This document shows, piece by piece, positions 1-6,764 of a stretch of 11,779 bases of DNA. The stretch spans positions 1 to 11,779 of the forward strand of contig CAMBGL010000029.1 of the NCBI GenBank assembly GCA_945866155.1, in the 5' to 3' direction. Source of the DNA: Bifidobacterium breve (GTDB lineage Bacteria; Actinomycetota; Actinomycetes; Nanopelagicales; Nanopelagicaceae). Every line of letters starts with the position of its first letter. Within the stretch, counting starts at the first letter, position 1. Under the pieces are notes generated by a model. It had not been told where the DNA came from, searched no databases, and was given only the letters and a program-made list of their open reading frames with translations. The position numbers and the translations under genes are program-made.

Positions 1-1007
1 GTCCATGTTGCAGATGCAGGGAAATGTTCAGTGAGTGATTCAAGCATTGCATCACGGCGAACCTTGTAAAGATTGCAAAAACTAGCAATCTGATCGCGCC
101 ATGGTTGATCTGCTAAGTAATTAGAAATCGTAAGTTGAGTAAAGTTTGAGGGACACAAAATCGAAGACTCGCTCGCAATAACTAATTTTTCTTTGAGTGA
201 TGGCGGAACAAGTGCCCAACCAACGCGCAAACCAGGAGAGATTGTTTTGGAGAAAGAGCCAAGATAAATAACATTCTCACTATCTTCAGCGCGCATTGCA
301 TTTGGAGATGGACGATCAAAACCTAATAAACCATAAGGGTTATCTTCAACAACAAAAATCTCTTCTTTACGGCAAATTTCAAGAATTTCAGTTCGGCGAT
401 CAGCAGGCAATAAGACACCAGATGGATTTTGGTAATTAGGAATCAAATACAAAAACTTTATTTTCCGCCCTGATGCACGCACACTCTTGATTGCTTGACG
501 AAGAGCTTCAGGAACCATTCCATTTGCATCTAATTCAACATGGACAACCGATGCCTCATACTGATGGAAAGTTCCAAGCGCTCCAACATATGAAGGTGCC
601 TCGACAAGAACAACATCGCCTGGATCGATAAAAATACGAGAAATTAGATCTAGCGCTTGCTGTGATCCTGTTGTAACAACAATGTCATCAGCATTAGCTC
701 TAATTCCTTCAAGTGCCATAACATCGCAAATTTGTTCACGTAACTTCGGATGGCCTTGGCCACTTCCATATTGCAGCGCTTCGGCACCATTTGTAGAAAT
801 TAGATTGTGTACAACATCGGCCATCATGCCCATAGGTAGCGCAGAGAGATTTGGCATTCCACCTGCAAGGGAGACAATCTCAGGGCGAGATGCAACTGCA
901 AAAAGTGCACGAATTTCACTCGGCTGCATACCAACGGCGCGAGCAGCAAAACGACGCTCAAGGTGCTGTGGGTCGCCCGTTTGAAAACGTGAGGTTAGCT
1001 CGCTCAT
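1..1007 (-). CDS. PLP-dependent class I/II aminotransferase, 3' end outside window
   Basis: The C-terminus lies beyond base 1; about 335 residues are visible. The protein is a fold-type I PLP aminotransferase of the LysN / 2-aminoadipate / aromatic aminotransferase type, expected to move an amino group between an amino acid and a 2-oxo acid in the cytoplasm. Seen: AGGMPN near residue 48, the substrate/PLP-binding IPNYQNPSG, VVEDNPYG with the PLP-ring Asp, and GSFSKTISPGLRVGW with the Schiff-base Lys at about residue 254. There is no N-terminal helix-turn-helix, so it is not a MocR-type regulator. The start is uncertain: ATG at 1007 is chosen, but in-frame ATGs at 1019 and 1016 lie upstream (a stop at 1031-1029 limits extension), and none has a strong Shine-Dalgarno. 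It follows cwlM by 45 bases and is probably the last visible gene of the trxB-trxA-cwlM transcript. The substrate cannot be read from the sequence. Confidence 0.88.
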   Translation of the reverse strand, partial: MSELTSRFQTGDPQHLERRFAARAVGMQPSEIRALFAVASRPEIVSLAGGMPNLSALPMGMMADVVHNLISTNGAEALQYGSGQGHPKLREQICDVMALEGIRANADDIVVTTGSQQALDLISRIFIDPGDVVLVEAPSYVGALGTFHQYEASVVHVELDANGMVPEALRQAIKSVRASGRKIKFLYLIPNYQNPSGVLLPADRRTEILEICRKEEIFVVEDNPYGLLGFDRPSPNAMRAEDSENVIYLGSFSKTISPGLRVGWALVPPSLKEKLVIASESSILCPSNFTQLTISNYLADQPWRDQIASFCNLYKVRRDAMLESLTEHFPASATW

Positions 1008-1052
1008 GGCGCACATCATTCCACATAGTCACGCTAATGCGCGACGAGATAT

Positions 1053-2051
1053 TTAGCGACGTATACCGGCGCTACGAAGATCGGATAAGCGAAGTGTGCC
1101 TGTTTTTGCATCATCTTCTGCCGCTAAATAAAGTCGCTGAATCGCAATTACTAGAGCCTCAGCAATAACGTCGCGAAAATCAGGACGGCTTAGGCGCGAG
1201 AAATCTCCGCTATTTGTGAGGTATCCCAAATCAATTCGAACAGCGGGAGCTTTTGTGAGGCGCAATAAATCCCAGCTTTTGGCATGCGTGTGACAATTTA
1301 CTAAATCTGTGCGGGCGCAAATTTCTCGCTGCACTACATTTGCAAAACGTTCTCCAACAACAGAGTGAATGCCATGTGCATCTGCGCCATAGAAATAAGT
1401 TGAACAACCATGTGCTAATTCATTTTGATATGTATCTGCGTTCAAAGAGATCATTAGGTCCGCGCCACTCTTATTTGTAAATGCAATACGCTCTGTTTCA
1501 GATGGATTATTTTTAAGCCCACGAGAGAGAAAAACGCTAGCGCCAAGTGCGAGCAAACGACCTTCCGTTCTGACAGCAACATCATGAACAATACTTTCAT
1601 TTTCCCCACCAGCAGGATCTAAAACAATAACTTTGTTTGCAAGTGCTGGCCCACGATTTTTCTGCACTGCGCTCTCACGAAGCACAGACGGCAACCCACC
1701 TGAAACAATTCGCGAAAGCCTTAGCAAGGCAATAATTGTTGCTGGTCCGCATTTTCCATCCTGTGTGATTCCAGCAGAGCGTTGAAATTCTTTTACTGCA
1801 CTCTCTGTACGTAAGCCAAAAATTCCATCTACGCGCCCGCAATCAAAACCCATTTCAGTGAGTCTGGATTGAAGAGTTGCAACATCATCACCGCGCATCA
1901 GCGGAGTCTCTTGTAAATAGAGAGATCGATCTCCAAGTTTCCAGCGCGCTTCTTCCAGCGCGCGAGCAGTTACTTCATCGATTGTGCCTGTGATGTTGAG
2001 ACCGCGTTGTTGTTGAAAGGAACGTATCTCATCAGGAGAGAGCTCTTTCAT
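1053..2051 (-). CDS. cwlM: CwlM-like amidase-fold protein, probable non-catalytic cell-wall regulator
   Basis: 332 residues with no signal peptide, so cytoplasmic. Order: an incomplete peptidoglycan-binding-like repeat (about 5-36), a complete one (about 50-112), then an amidase_3 fold (about 139-308). In active amidases the fold carries DPGHGG, S(I/L)HAN and a late Glu before GF/GYxxN. Here these read DPAGG (A147), ISLNAD (N204) and RIDLGYLTN (D274), so two zinc-binding His and the catalytic Glu are gone. Mycobacterial CwlM is a cytoplasmic PknB substrate that activates MurA rather than cutting wall. From memory it has similar replacements, the same THxxxWDLLRLT block and a phosphorylated Thr in a C-terminal PTGTF segment. 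This protein has AKTGTLRL with T317 at that place. The start is firm: AAGGAG lies 7 bases before ATG, and an in-frame TGA at 2066-2064 blocks extension. Follows trxA by 28 bases. Confidence 0.88.
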   Translation of the reverse strand: MKELSPDEIRSFQQQRGLNITGTIDEVTARALEEARWKLGDRSLYLQETPLMRGDDVATLQSRLTEMGFDCGRVDGIFGLRTESAVKEFQRSAGITQDGKCGPATIIALLRLSRIVSGGLPSVLRESAVQKNRGPALANKVIVLDPAGGENESIVHDVAVRTEGRLLALGASVFLSRGLKNNPSETERIAFTNKSGADLMISLNADTYQNELAHGCSTYFYGADAHGIHSVVGERFANVVQREICARTDLVNCHTHAKSWDLLRLTKAPAVRIDLGYLTNSGDFSRLSRPDFRDVIAEALVIAIQRLYLAAEDDAKTGTLRLSDLRSAGIRR

Positions 2052-2058
2052 AATTTCT

Positions 2059-2064
2059 CTCCTT
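2059..2064 (-). promoter_or_regulatory. Shine-Dalgarno of cwlM
   Basis: AAGGAG on the minus strand, 7 bases before the cwlM ATG. It fixes the start of a protein that is shorter at its N-terminus than mycobacterial CwlM. Confidence 0.85.
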
Positions 2065-2079
2065 CAATTCCAGAACTGA

Positions 2080-2403
2080 TTAAATAAAACCTTCGAGCTC
2101 TTTGAGTAGAGCAGGCTTTGGCTTAGCACCAACGATTGATTTTACAATCTGGCCATTGTGGAAGAGATTCATTGTAGGAATTGATGTAATTCCATATTTG
2201 ATAGCGATTGCAGACTCTTCATCAGTATTGAGTTTTACAATCTTAATCTTGTCGCCATGCTCATTTGAAATTTCTTCAAGGATCGGGCCAACTGCGCGGC
2301 ATGGTCCACACCATTCTGCCCAGAAATCAACGAGAACTGGAGTCGTGCTCTTGAGTACAACCTCATCAAAATTAGCTGTTGTTACTGCAGTTGTGCCGGC
2401 CAT
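2080..2403 (-). CDS. trxA: Thioredoxin
   Basis: 107 residues, the full length of a classical single-domain thioredoxin. It is a small cytoplasmic dithiol protein that reduces protein disulfides and is itself recharged by thioredoxin reductase. The WCGPC active site is at W31-C35 (redox Cys32 and Cys35), preceded by VLVDFWAEW. The buried Asp that tunes the active site is D26, and the cis-proline loop GITSIPT has P76. It has no signal peptide or extra domain. The start is set by AAGGAG five bases before ATG. It lies 39 bases downstream of trxB in the same direction, the trxB-trxA pair common in actinobacteria, and the two are probably co-transcribed from the trxB promoter. Confidence 0.97.
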   Translation of the reverse strand: MAGTTAVTTANFDEVVLKSTTPVLVDFWAEWCGPCRAVGPILEEISNEHGDKIKIVKLNTDEESAIAIKYGITSIPTMNLFHNGQIVKSIVGAKPKPALLKELEGFI

Positions 2404-2408
2404 GATTA

Positions 2409-2414
2409 CTCCTT
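2409..2414 (-). promoter_or_regulatory. Shine-Dalgarno of trxA
   Basis: AAGGAG on the minus strand, 5 bases before the trxA ATG. I see no TANNNT at the leaderless position, consistent with trxA being read from the trxB transcript. Confidence 0.8.
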
Positions 2415-2442
2415 GGATTTAGATGTAGATATGGATTGAACT

Positions 2443-3372
2443 TTAGTGGTGCGAGAGAAACTTTTCAGCATCAAGGGCTGCCTGACAGCCTGAACCTGCG
2501 GCGGTAATTGCCTGGCGATAGGTGTGATCCACCAAATCTCCACAGGCAAAAACCCCCTTTAGGTTTGTGCGTGTTGATCGTCCTTCAGCTTTTACATAAC
2601 CCTCGCCATCGAGATCAATTTGAGTGGCTATTAGTTCACTGCGAGGAATATGTCCGATAGCAACAAAAAGGCCGGTGAAATCACGAGTACTTACTGATCC
2701 ATCAAGTGTGTTACGTAATTGAAGTGCTTCAACTTTTTCGGCTCCAAGCACATCGGTTACTTCTGTGTTCCATAAAAACTCAATCTTTGGATTTGCGCGA
2801 GCGCGATCCGCCATAATTTTTGAAGCACGAAGTGAATCACGACGATGAATCAAAACTACTTTGTCAGCAAATTTTGTTAGAAAAGTTGCCTCTTCAATTG
2901 CAGAATCACCACCACCGACAACAGCGATTGTTTGATTACGAAAGAAGAAACCATCACAAGTGGCACACCATGAAACACCGCGTCCAGATAATCTTTTTTC
3001 ATTTACTAATCCAATTTCGCGATAAGCAGAACCCATCGCCAAAATTACAGATTTTGCTTTTACGGTATTTCCAGAACCATCTTTTAGAATCTTGATATCA
3101 CCAGAGAGATCCATTTCGACAATGTCGTCTGTAATAAGTTCGGTTCCAAATCGCGCTGCCTGTTTGCGCATCGAATCCATAAGGTCTGGACCCATCACGC
3201 CATCAACAAATCCAGGAAAATTCTCAACCTCAGTTGTATTCATAAGCGCTCCACCTGCGGTGACAGAACCCTCGTACATAAGAGGAGATAATTGGGCGCG
3301 CGAAGCATAAATTGCCGCTGTATATCCAGCAGGACCAGAACCAACAATAACTACTTCTCTAATTTCGCTCAT
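2443..3372 (-). CDS. trxB: Thioredoxin reductase (NADPH)
   Basis: 309 residues, the normal length of the low-molecular-weight bacterial flavoenzyme that passes electrons from NADPH through FAD to thioredoxin. Seen: FAD-binding GSGPAGYTAA at 11-20; NADPH-domain GGGDSAIEEA from residue 153 followed by the HRR phosphate-recognition motif; redox-active CATC at C136/C139; and C-terminal FACGDLVD, the second FAD contact, followed by AITAAGSGCQAA. All catalytic elements are intact. It precedes its substrate gene trxA. The ATG has no well-placed Shine-Dalgarno (GGTGGA is only 3 bases away), but TATGGT sits exactly six bases upstream. That suggests a leaderless transcript starting here, separate from the murJ operon that ends 30 bases upstream. 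Confidence 0.97.
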   Translation of the reverse strand: MSEIREVVIVGSGPAGYTAAIYASRAQLSPLMYEGSVTAGGALMNTTEVENFPGFVDGVMGPDLMDSMRKQAARFGTELITDDIVEMDLSGDIKILKDGSGNTVKAKSVILAMGSAYREIGLVNEKRLSGRGVSWCATCDGFFFRNQTIAVVGGGDSAIEEATFLTKFADKVVLIHRRDSLRASKIMADRARANPKIEFLWNTEVTDVLGAEKVEALQLRNTLDGSVSTRDFTGLFVAIGHIPRSELIATQIDLDGEGYVKAEGRSTRTNLKGVFACGDLVDHTYRQAITAAGSGCQAALDAEKFLSHH

Positions 3373-3378
3373 ATATCC

Positions 3379-3384
3379 ACCATA
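3379..3384 (-). promoter_or_regulatory. Putative -10 box of a leaderless trxB promoter
   Basis: TATGGT on the minus strand, then 6 bases, then the trxB ATG. This is the spacing expected when transcription begins at the A of ATG. It falls in the 30-base murJ-trxB gap. No good -35 is visible. A second TANNNT (TAAGGT, 3390-3385) lies directly upstream. It would split trxB-trxA-cwlM from the Nudix-DUF6049-murJ unit. Confidence 0.55.
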
Positions 3385-3402
3385 ACCTTAATTTATCTCC
3401 TT

Positions 3403-5040
3403 TTATTCCACACTCTTGTTGCGACCCATGAGAGAGGCGACCAACTCTTTACCCAGTGAAATCTCCTCAACACGGAGTAAACGGGAGGTGAAGTAGAAGC
3501 CAATAAAACTAATCACCATGACGGCAAGTAATTCCAAAGCCCGCATTCCTGAAGAAGTGTTAGCGCCGATCCAATCAAAGTAATATGAGATAAAAAACAA
3601 GGGTCCCATAGCTATAAATGAGGCTATAAATAAACGGATATGTTGCGGAGCGAATTCGCGGAGTGCGAGTCTTCCGATGTGGCGCTTGAGCAGGGAGAGG
3701 GTCACAAATAAACCAACCAGATAACTAATTGAGAAAGCAGCACCTAATCCGACCGTAATCCATTTGTTTTCAAGTGTAAATAAAAATAGATAGGAAAGAG
3801 CGATAGAGATCAGATTTATAACGAGGATTGAGCCAACTTGAGTGCGAGTATCTTCAAATGCATTGAAGCCTCGTATCAAAATTAGGTTGATAGAGAATGC
3901 GACTAGGCCAAAACTAAGAGCAGATAATACGTAGCCGATATAGCGCGAATCATCCGAACCGATACCGAAAAATAAAACTTCTGTAATGAGCGGACCAAAT
4001 AACAGCAATGCAACGGCGCTTGGGACTGTAACGACACCGACCATTCGGATAGCGCGCACCAATTGTTCGCGGACCTCATCAACTTTTTTATCTATTGCAA
4101 GGCGTGATAGATGCGGAAGCATTGCGGTGACAATAGAAATTGTGACAATTGAATACGGCAACAACATAATCAAATAAGCATTACTAAATGGTGTAACACC
4201 TACACCAGTTGTAATTCCATCTTTTGCACTACGTACAGCAGCACTTGTTGCTACATTCACAGTTACTAAATATCCAACTTGAGAAATGAATACATAAAGA
4301 AGGGTCCAGCCAGCTAAGGTGAAGGATTTCCCTAAACCTTGTAAGCCCCACATGGGACGAATTCGAATTCCCGATCTGTGAACAACAGGGATAAGAATGA
4401 GGGCTTGGACAACTATTGCAAAAGTTGTTCCCCATCCCAATATTTGTATTTGTGTATCCGTAATTGTCGCAACCGTTAGAACAGGTGAGTAATAAAGTAC
4501 AGCAGCAAAAATTACAATTCCAACAATATTATTAGCAATTGGCGCCCACATAAGAGGGCCAAATGAGCCACGAGAGTTGGCTACTTGGCCAAGCATTGTA
4601 AATAATCCCAGAAAGAAGATTTGTGGAAGGCAGTATCGAGTAAATGCAATTGCAATATCTCGCTCTTGTTCAAAACCACTAGTGAAGAATTCAGGTGCGT
4701 ATAAACGAACCAAGAAGGGAGCAAAAATAACTCCAATTGCAACCAGCGCCAATAAAATAATTGAAATAGTTGTAACTAAGCGCGATGCAAATGCCTGCCC
4801 ACCATCCTCATCTTTGAATGAACGGACAAGTTGAGGAACAAAAATGGCTGTGAGCGCTCCGCCAACAAGTAAATTATAAAGAATATTTGGCATTGTATTT
4901 GCAACATTGTATGTATCAGCTAATAAGGCTGTGCCCAAGACAGCAACGATAAGTAAGCCGCGAATAAAACCAGTTATGCGCGAAAGAATTGTGCCAACAG
5001 CCATGATGCCCGAAGCGCGATAAAGGTCATGAGATTTCAT
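3403..5040 (-). CDS. murJ: Lipid II flippase MurJ (MviN), core-only form
   Basis: 545 residues of almost continuous hydrophobic segments, consistent with the usual 14 membrane helices of the MOP-superfamily flippase that carries lipid II across the cytoplasmic membrane for wall synthesis. Family signatures: LSRITGFIR near the N-terminus with R21 and R27, ADTYNVANTMPNILY (D42) and GGALTAIFVPQL. Central arginines expected in the cavity are also present (for example AIRMVGVVTVPSA). The protein ends soon after the last helix. Mycobacterial MviN carries a long C-terminal pseudokinase and extracellular region, which is absent here. The start overlaps the stop of the preceding gene by ATGA and has GGAGG eight bases upstream, so translation is probably coupled. 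It is third in the Nudix-DUF6049-murJ unit; trxB follows after 30 bases. Confidence 0.95.
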   Translation of the reverse strand: MKSHDLYRASGIMAVGTILSRITGFIRGLLIVAVLGTALLADTYNVANTMPNILYNLLVGGALTAIFVPQLVRSFKDEDGGQAFASRLVTTISIILLALVAIGVIFAPFLVRLYAPEFFTSGFEQERDIAIAFTRYCLPQIFFLGLFTMLGQVANSRGSFGPLMWAPIANNIVGIVIFAAVLYYSPVLTVATITDTQIQILGWGTTFAIVVQALILIPVVHRSGIRIRPMWGLQGLGKSFTLAGWTLLYVFISQVGYLVTVNVATSAAVRSAKDGITTGVGVTPFSNAYLIMLLPYSIVTISIVTAMLPHLSRLAIDKKVDEVREQLVRAIRMVGVVTVPSAVALLLFGPLITEVLFFGIGSDDSRYIGYVLSALSFGLVAFSINLILIRGFNAFEDTRTQVGSILVINLISIALSYLFLFTLENKWITVGLGAAFSISYLVGLFVTLSLLKRHIGRLALREFAPQHIRLFIASFIAMGPLFFISYYFDWIGANTSSGMRALELLAVMVISFIGFYFTSRLLRVEEISLGKELVASLMGRNKSVE

Positions 5041-6146
5041 TTCTTAGACCTCCGAACCCTTCGAACGCTCTGAGCAACTGCAGCAAGGAAAAGAATAATC
5101 GCAGCACTTGTTGTAAACCATGCCACTCGCGAGTCAATGACTGTGAGATTCAAAGAAAGAGGAGCAGGATCGCCAACATCGTTGCCTTTACTATCTGTTA
5201 GTTGAGCCTCAACAACGGTATTTCCTGGAGCTACAACACTTACATCCATCGATAATTGCAGTTTGGAATTTGCAGGAATTGTTATGTCTCGGATATTTGG
5301 TGTGTAAACCCTAAAATTCGATGGCGTAAGCCAGAGATCAACAGTGACCGGTACCGAATATTTATTTGTAATAGTAACTGGAACTTTTACCTCAGCAGAT
5401 GTGAGCTGGTATTTACCTTCGTTTATCTTAATTTTACTGACTTCATTATTGACAGCTTTTGTGGCCTGTAGAGAAAAATAATTACGGTTATCACGGTTGA
5501 GAGAAGATGATAACAATATCGCTAACTTTGCACGAAGTAATTCTAATTCTGGAGCACTCACAACTCGAGATAACTCGGTTAGTCGCTGTCTATTCTGTGT
5601 GTAACTAACCCTTTGTTCATTACTCAAACGGGAGGCTATTTTTGAGGAGATAAGACTTGGTCGAGTTGAAACCAAGCGAATCAAGTTTTTACTCAGAGAT
5701 TCATTGCCGTAGGAATAATACTTTTTGAGCTCACTAGGAGCGATTTGCTTTGCAAGTTTTACATCTGGATTACCGTAGGGAAGTGCTATCACTTGATTGC
5801 GCGATGTTACATATCGCAACTGAGTGATCCAACTGAGAGCGACATCTTTGCCTGTTATCGGAGCCTTATTTTGTATTGAATAATCATTAGTCATAGCGAC
5901 AACATCATCTATAAGTGCTGGGTCAATCAGCCAAGTACGATTAGTTTTGATTGGTACATAGATTAGTTTTCCAAGCCGCCCGGTAGGTGCAAGAATTTGT
6001 GCTAACGAATCATCTCGGAATACTCCATTAAAGTTTCGATGTGAAACTTCTGTAATAACAACTATTTCATTTTCAGCAGCGGTTGCAGAAGGAAGAGTGA
6101 TTCCCATAATCAAAAATGTCGCTAGAAAAGTGAGTAACTTTTTCAT
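5037..6146 (-). CDS. DUF6049-family secreted membrane-anchored protein, short form
   Basis: 369 residues of unknown function, the usual partner of murJ in actinobacteria. Seen: a signal peptide (MKK, hydrophobic core 4-18, probable cleavage near A24); an ectodomain with the family's WLIDPALID (72-80) and ALPYGNPD (121-128); an Ig-like beta segment (about 255-335, VPVTITNKYSVPVTVDLWL); one membrane helix (about 341-360); and a basic RRVRRSKK tail facing the cytoplasm. This gives an outside-facing protein anchored at its C-terminus. Mycobacterial and streptomycete members are, from memory, roughly twice as long, so this form appears trimmed while keeping the two motifs and the Ig-like stalk. 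It overlaps both neighbours by four bases, which points to strict co-expression with murJ. A role beside lipid II flipping is inference only. Confidence 0.78.
   Translation of the reverse strand: MKKLLTFLATFLIMGITLPSATAAENEIVVITEVSHRNFNGVFRDDSLAQILAPTGRLGKLIYVPIKTNRTWLIDPALIDDVVAMTNDYSIQNKAPITGKDVALSWITQLRYVTSRNQVIALPYGNPDVKLAKQIAPSELKKYYSYGNESLSKNLIRLVSTRPSLISSKIASRLSNEQRVSYTQNRQRLTELSRVVSAPELELLRAKLAILLSSSLNRDNRNYFSLQATKAVNNEVSKIKINEGKYQLTSAEVKVPVTITNKYSVPVTVDLWLTPSNFRVYTPNIRDITIPANSKLQLSMDVSVVAPGNTVVEAQLTDSKGNDVGDPAPLSLNLTVIDSRVAWFTTSAAIILFLAAVAQSVRRVRRSKK
5049..5053 (-). promoter_or_regulatory. Shine-Dalgarno of murJ inside the upstream gene
   Basis: GGAGG on the minus strand, 8 bases before the murJ ATG. 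It lies within the last codons of the DUF6049 gene, so murJ can reinitiate at the ATGA junction. Confidence 0.8.
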
Positions 6147-6727
6147 GGTACTAACTCCCCGCTGCGAGCAATCAATTTCTTTTCATCAGGGTATGCCAGT
6201 TTTTCCACAATCTCTGTAAGTGGAAACCATCCAACTTCATCTACTTCCGAAACCTGAGCCTGCAGTGTTCCGCCAACTTCGCGAAAAAGAAAATGATGTA
6301 CGGTTTTGTGAATTCTTTTTCCACCAGCCATAAACCAGAAATCGATAACACCTAACGATTTTGCAATTTCAGAGGTGATTCCAGTTTCCTCGGCTACTTC
6401 ACGGATTGCAGCATCTTCAGGAGTTTCACCATCTTCTATATGGCCCTTTGGTAGCGACCAGAGCAATCGAGTCCCCGTTGGATCTTTATGATCAAAGCGA
6501 CCAATGAGCAGCCCCAGATCACCAGTTCTATTTATAACTAAACCACCAGCACTAACTTCATCTACGCGCTTGGCATAAGGTTTTGGTGCACCTTTCTTAC
6601 TTTGAGGCGCGTTTGTAGTATCTATTGGCTTTGCATTTTCATTACTTAGGGGGCTGCGATGTGCGGGCTTTCGTCGCCTGCGCTTTTTCTTCGTGCCTTC
6701 GCTGCCCGCACCAGGTGCCGGGATCAT
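6143..6727 (-). CDS. Nudix hydrolase, MutT4-like, with basic N-terminal tail
   Basis: 194 residues. The Nudix box is complete: G95-x5-E101-x7-R109-E110-x2-E113-E114-x-G116, the metal-binding helix that cleaves nucleoside diphosphates linked to another group. The surrounding WSLPKGHIEDGE and IHKTVHHFLF blocks match mycobacterial MutT4 as I recall it, which also sits at this locus beside DUF6049 and pcnA. Residues 1-55 are a disordered, charged tail with a KKKRRRRK run, suggesting contact with nucleic acid or the ribosome. The substrate cannot be set from sequence: oxidised nucleotides, (d)NTPs or dinucleoside polyphosphates are all possible. The ATG has no Shine-Dalgarno, but TACCCT lies exactly six bases upstream, as in a leaderless mRNA. 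It heads the Nudix-DUF6049-murJ unit (4-base ATGA overlap with the next gene) and is divergent from pcnA. Confidence 0.9.
   Translation of the reverse strand: MIPAPGAGSEGTKKKRRRRKPAHRSPLSNENAKPIDTTNAPQSKKGAPKPYAKRVDEVSAGGLVINRTGDLGLLIGRFDHKDPTGTRLLWSLPKGHIEDGETPEDAAIREVAEETGITSEIAKSLGVIDFWFMAGGKRIHKTVHHFLFREVGGTLQAQVSEVDEVGWFPLTEIVEKLAYPDEKKLIARSGELVP
6155..6160 (-). promoter_or_regulatory. Shine-Dalgarno of the DUF6049 gene
   Basis: GGGGAG on the minus strand, 8 bases before ATG at 6146 and inside the end of the Nudix gene. It supports that start and coupled translation. Confidence 0.75.
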
Positions 6728-6733
6728 GAAGCA

Positions 6734-6764
6734 AGGGTACTGCTCTAGCCTTATCTATTGTGAA
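6734..6764 (-). promoter_or_regulatory. Putative leaderless promoter of the Nudix-DUF6049-murJ operon
   Basis: Minus-strand TACCCT at 6739-6734 is followed by 6 bases and the ATG at 6727. A -35-like TTCACA (five of six bases of TTGACA) lies at 6764-6759 with a 19-base spacer, slightly long. The -35 overlaps the first codons of pcnA on the other strand, so polymerase binding here would block the pcnA start. Confidence 0.55.
6746..6751 (+). promoter_or_regulatory. Putative -10 box of pcnA
   Basis: TAGCCT, 8 bases before the GTG start of pcnA. The whole gap between the divergent genes is 32 bases and holds no Shine-Dalgarno, so pcnA is probably leaderless or nearly so. Weaker than the six-base cases; no -35 is recognised. 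Confidence 0.4.

Noticed and set aside
682..1168. Two overlapping plus-strand open frames (682-984 and 851-1168).
   Set aside because: They lie antisense to the aminotransferase and the end of cwlM, which have clear family motifs; the frames show no recognisable domain or start signal.
2404..2442. GAT-rich repeats in the trxB-trxA gap, possibly an operator.
   Set aside because: The repeats are short and irregular, with no inverted symmetry; the gap is explained by the trxA Shine-Dalgarno and a spacer.
3373..3402. Possible terminator between murJ and trxB.
   Set aside because: No stable inverted repeat followed by a T run can be formed in these 30 bases.
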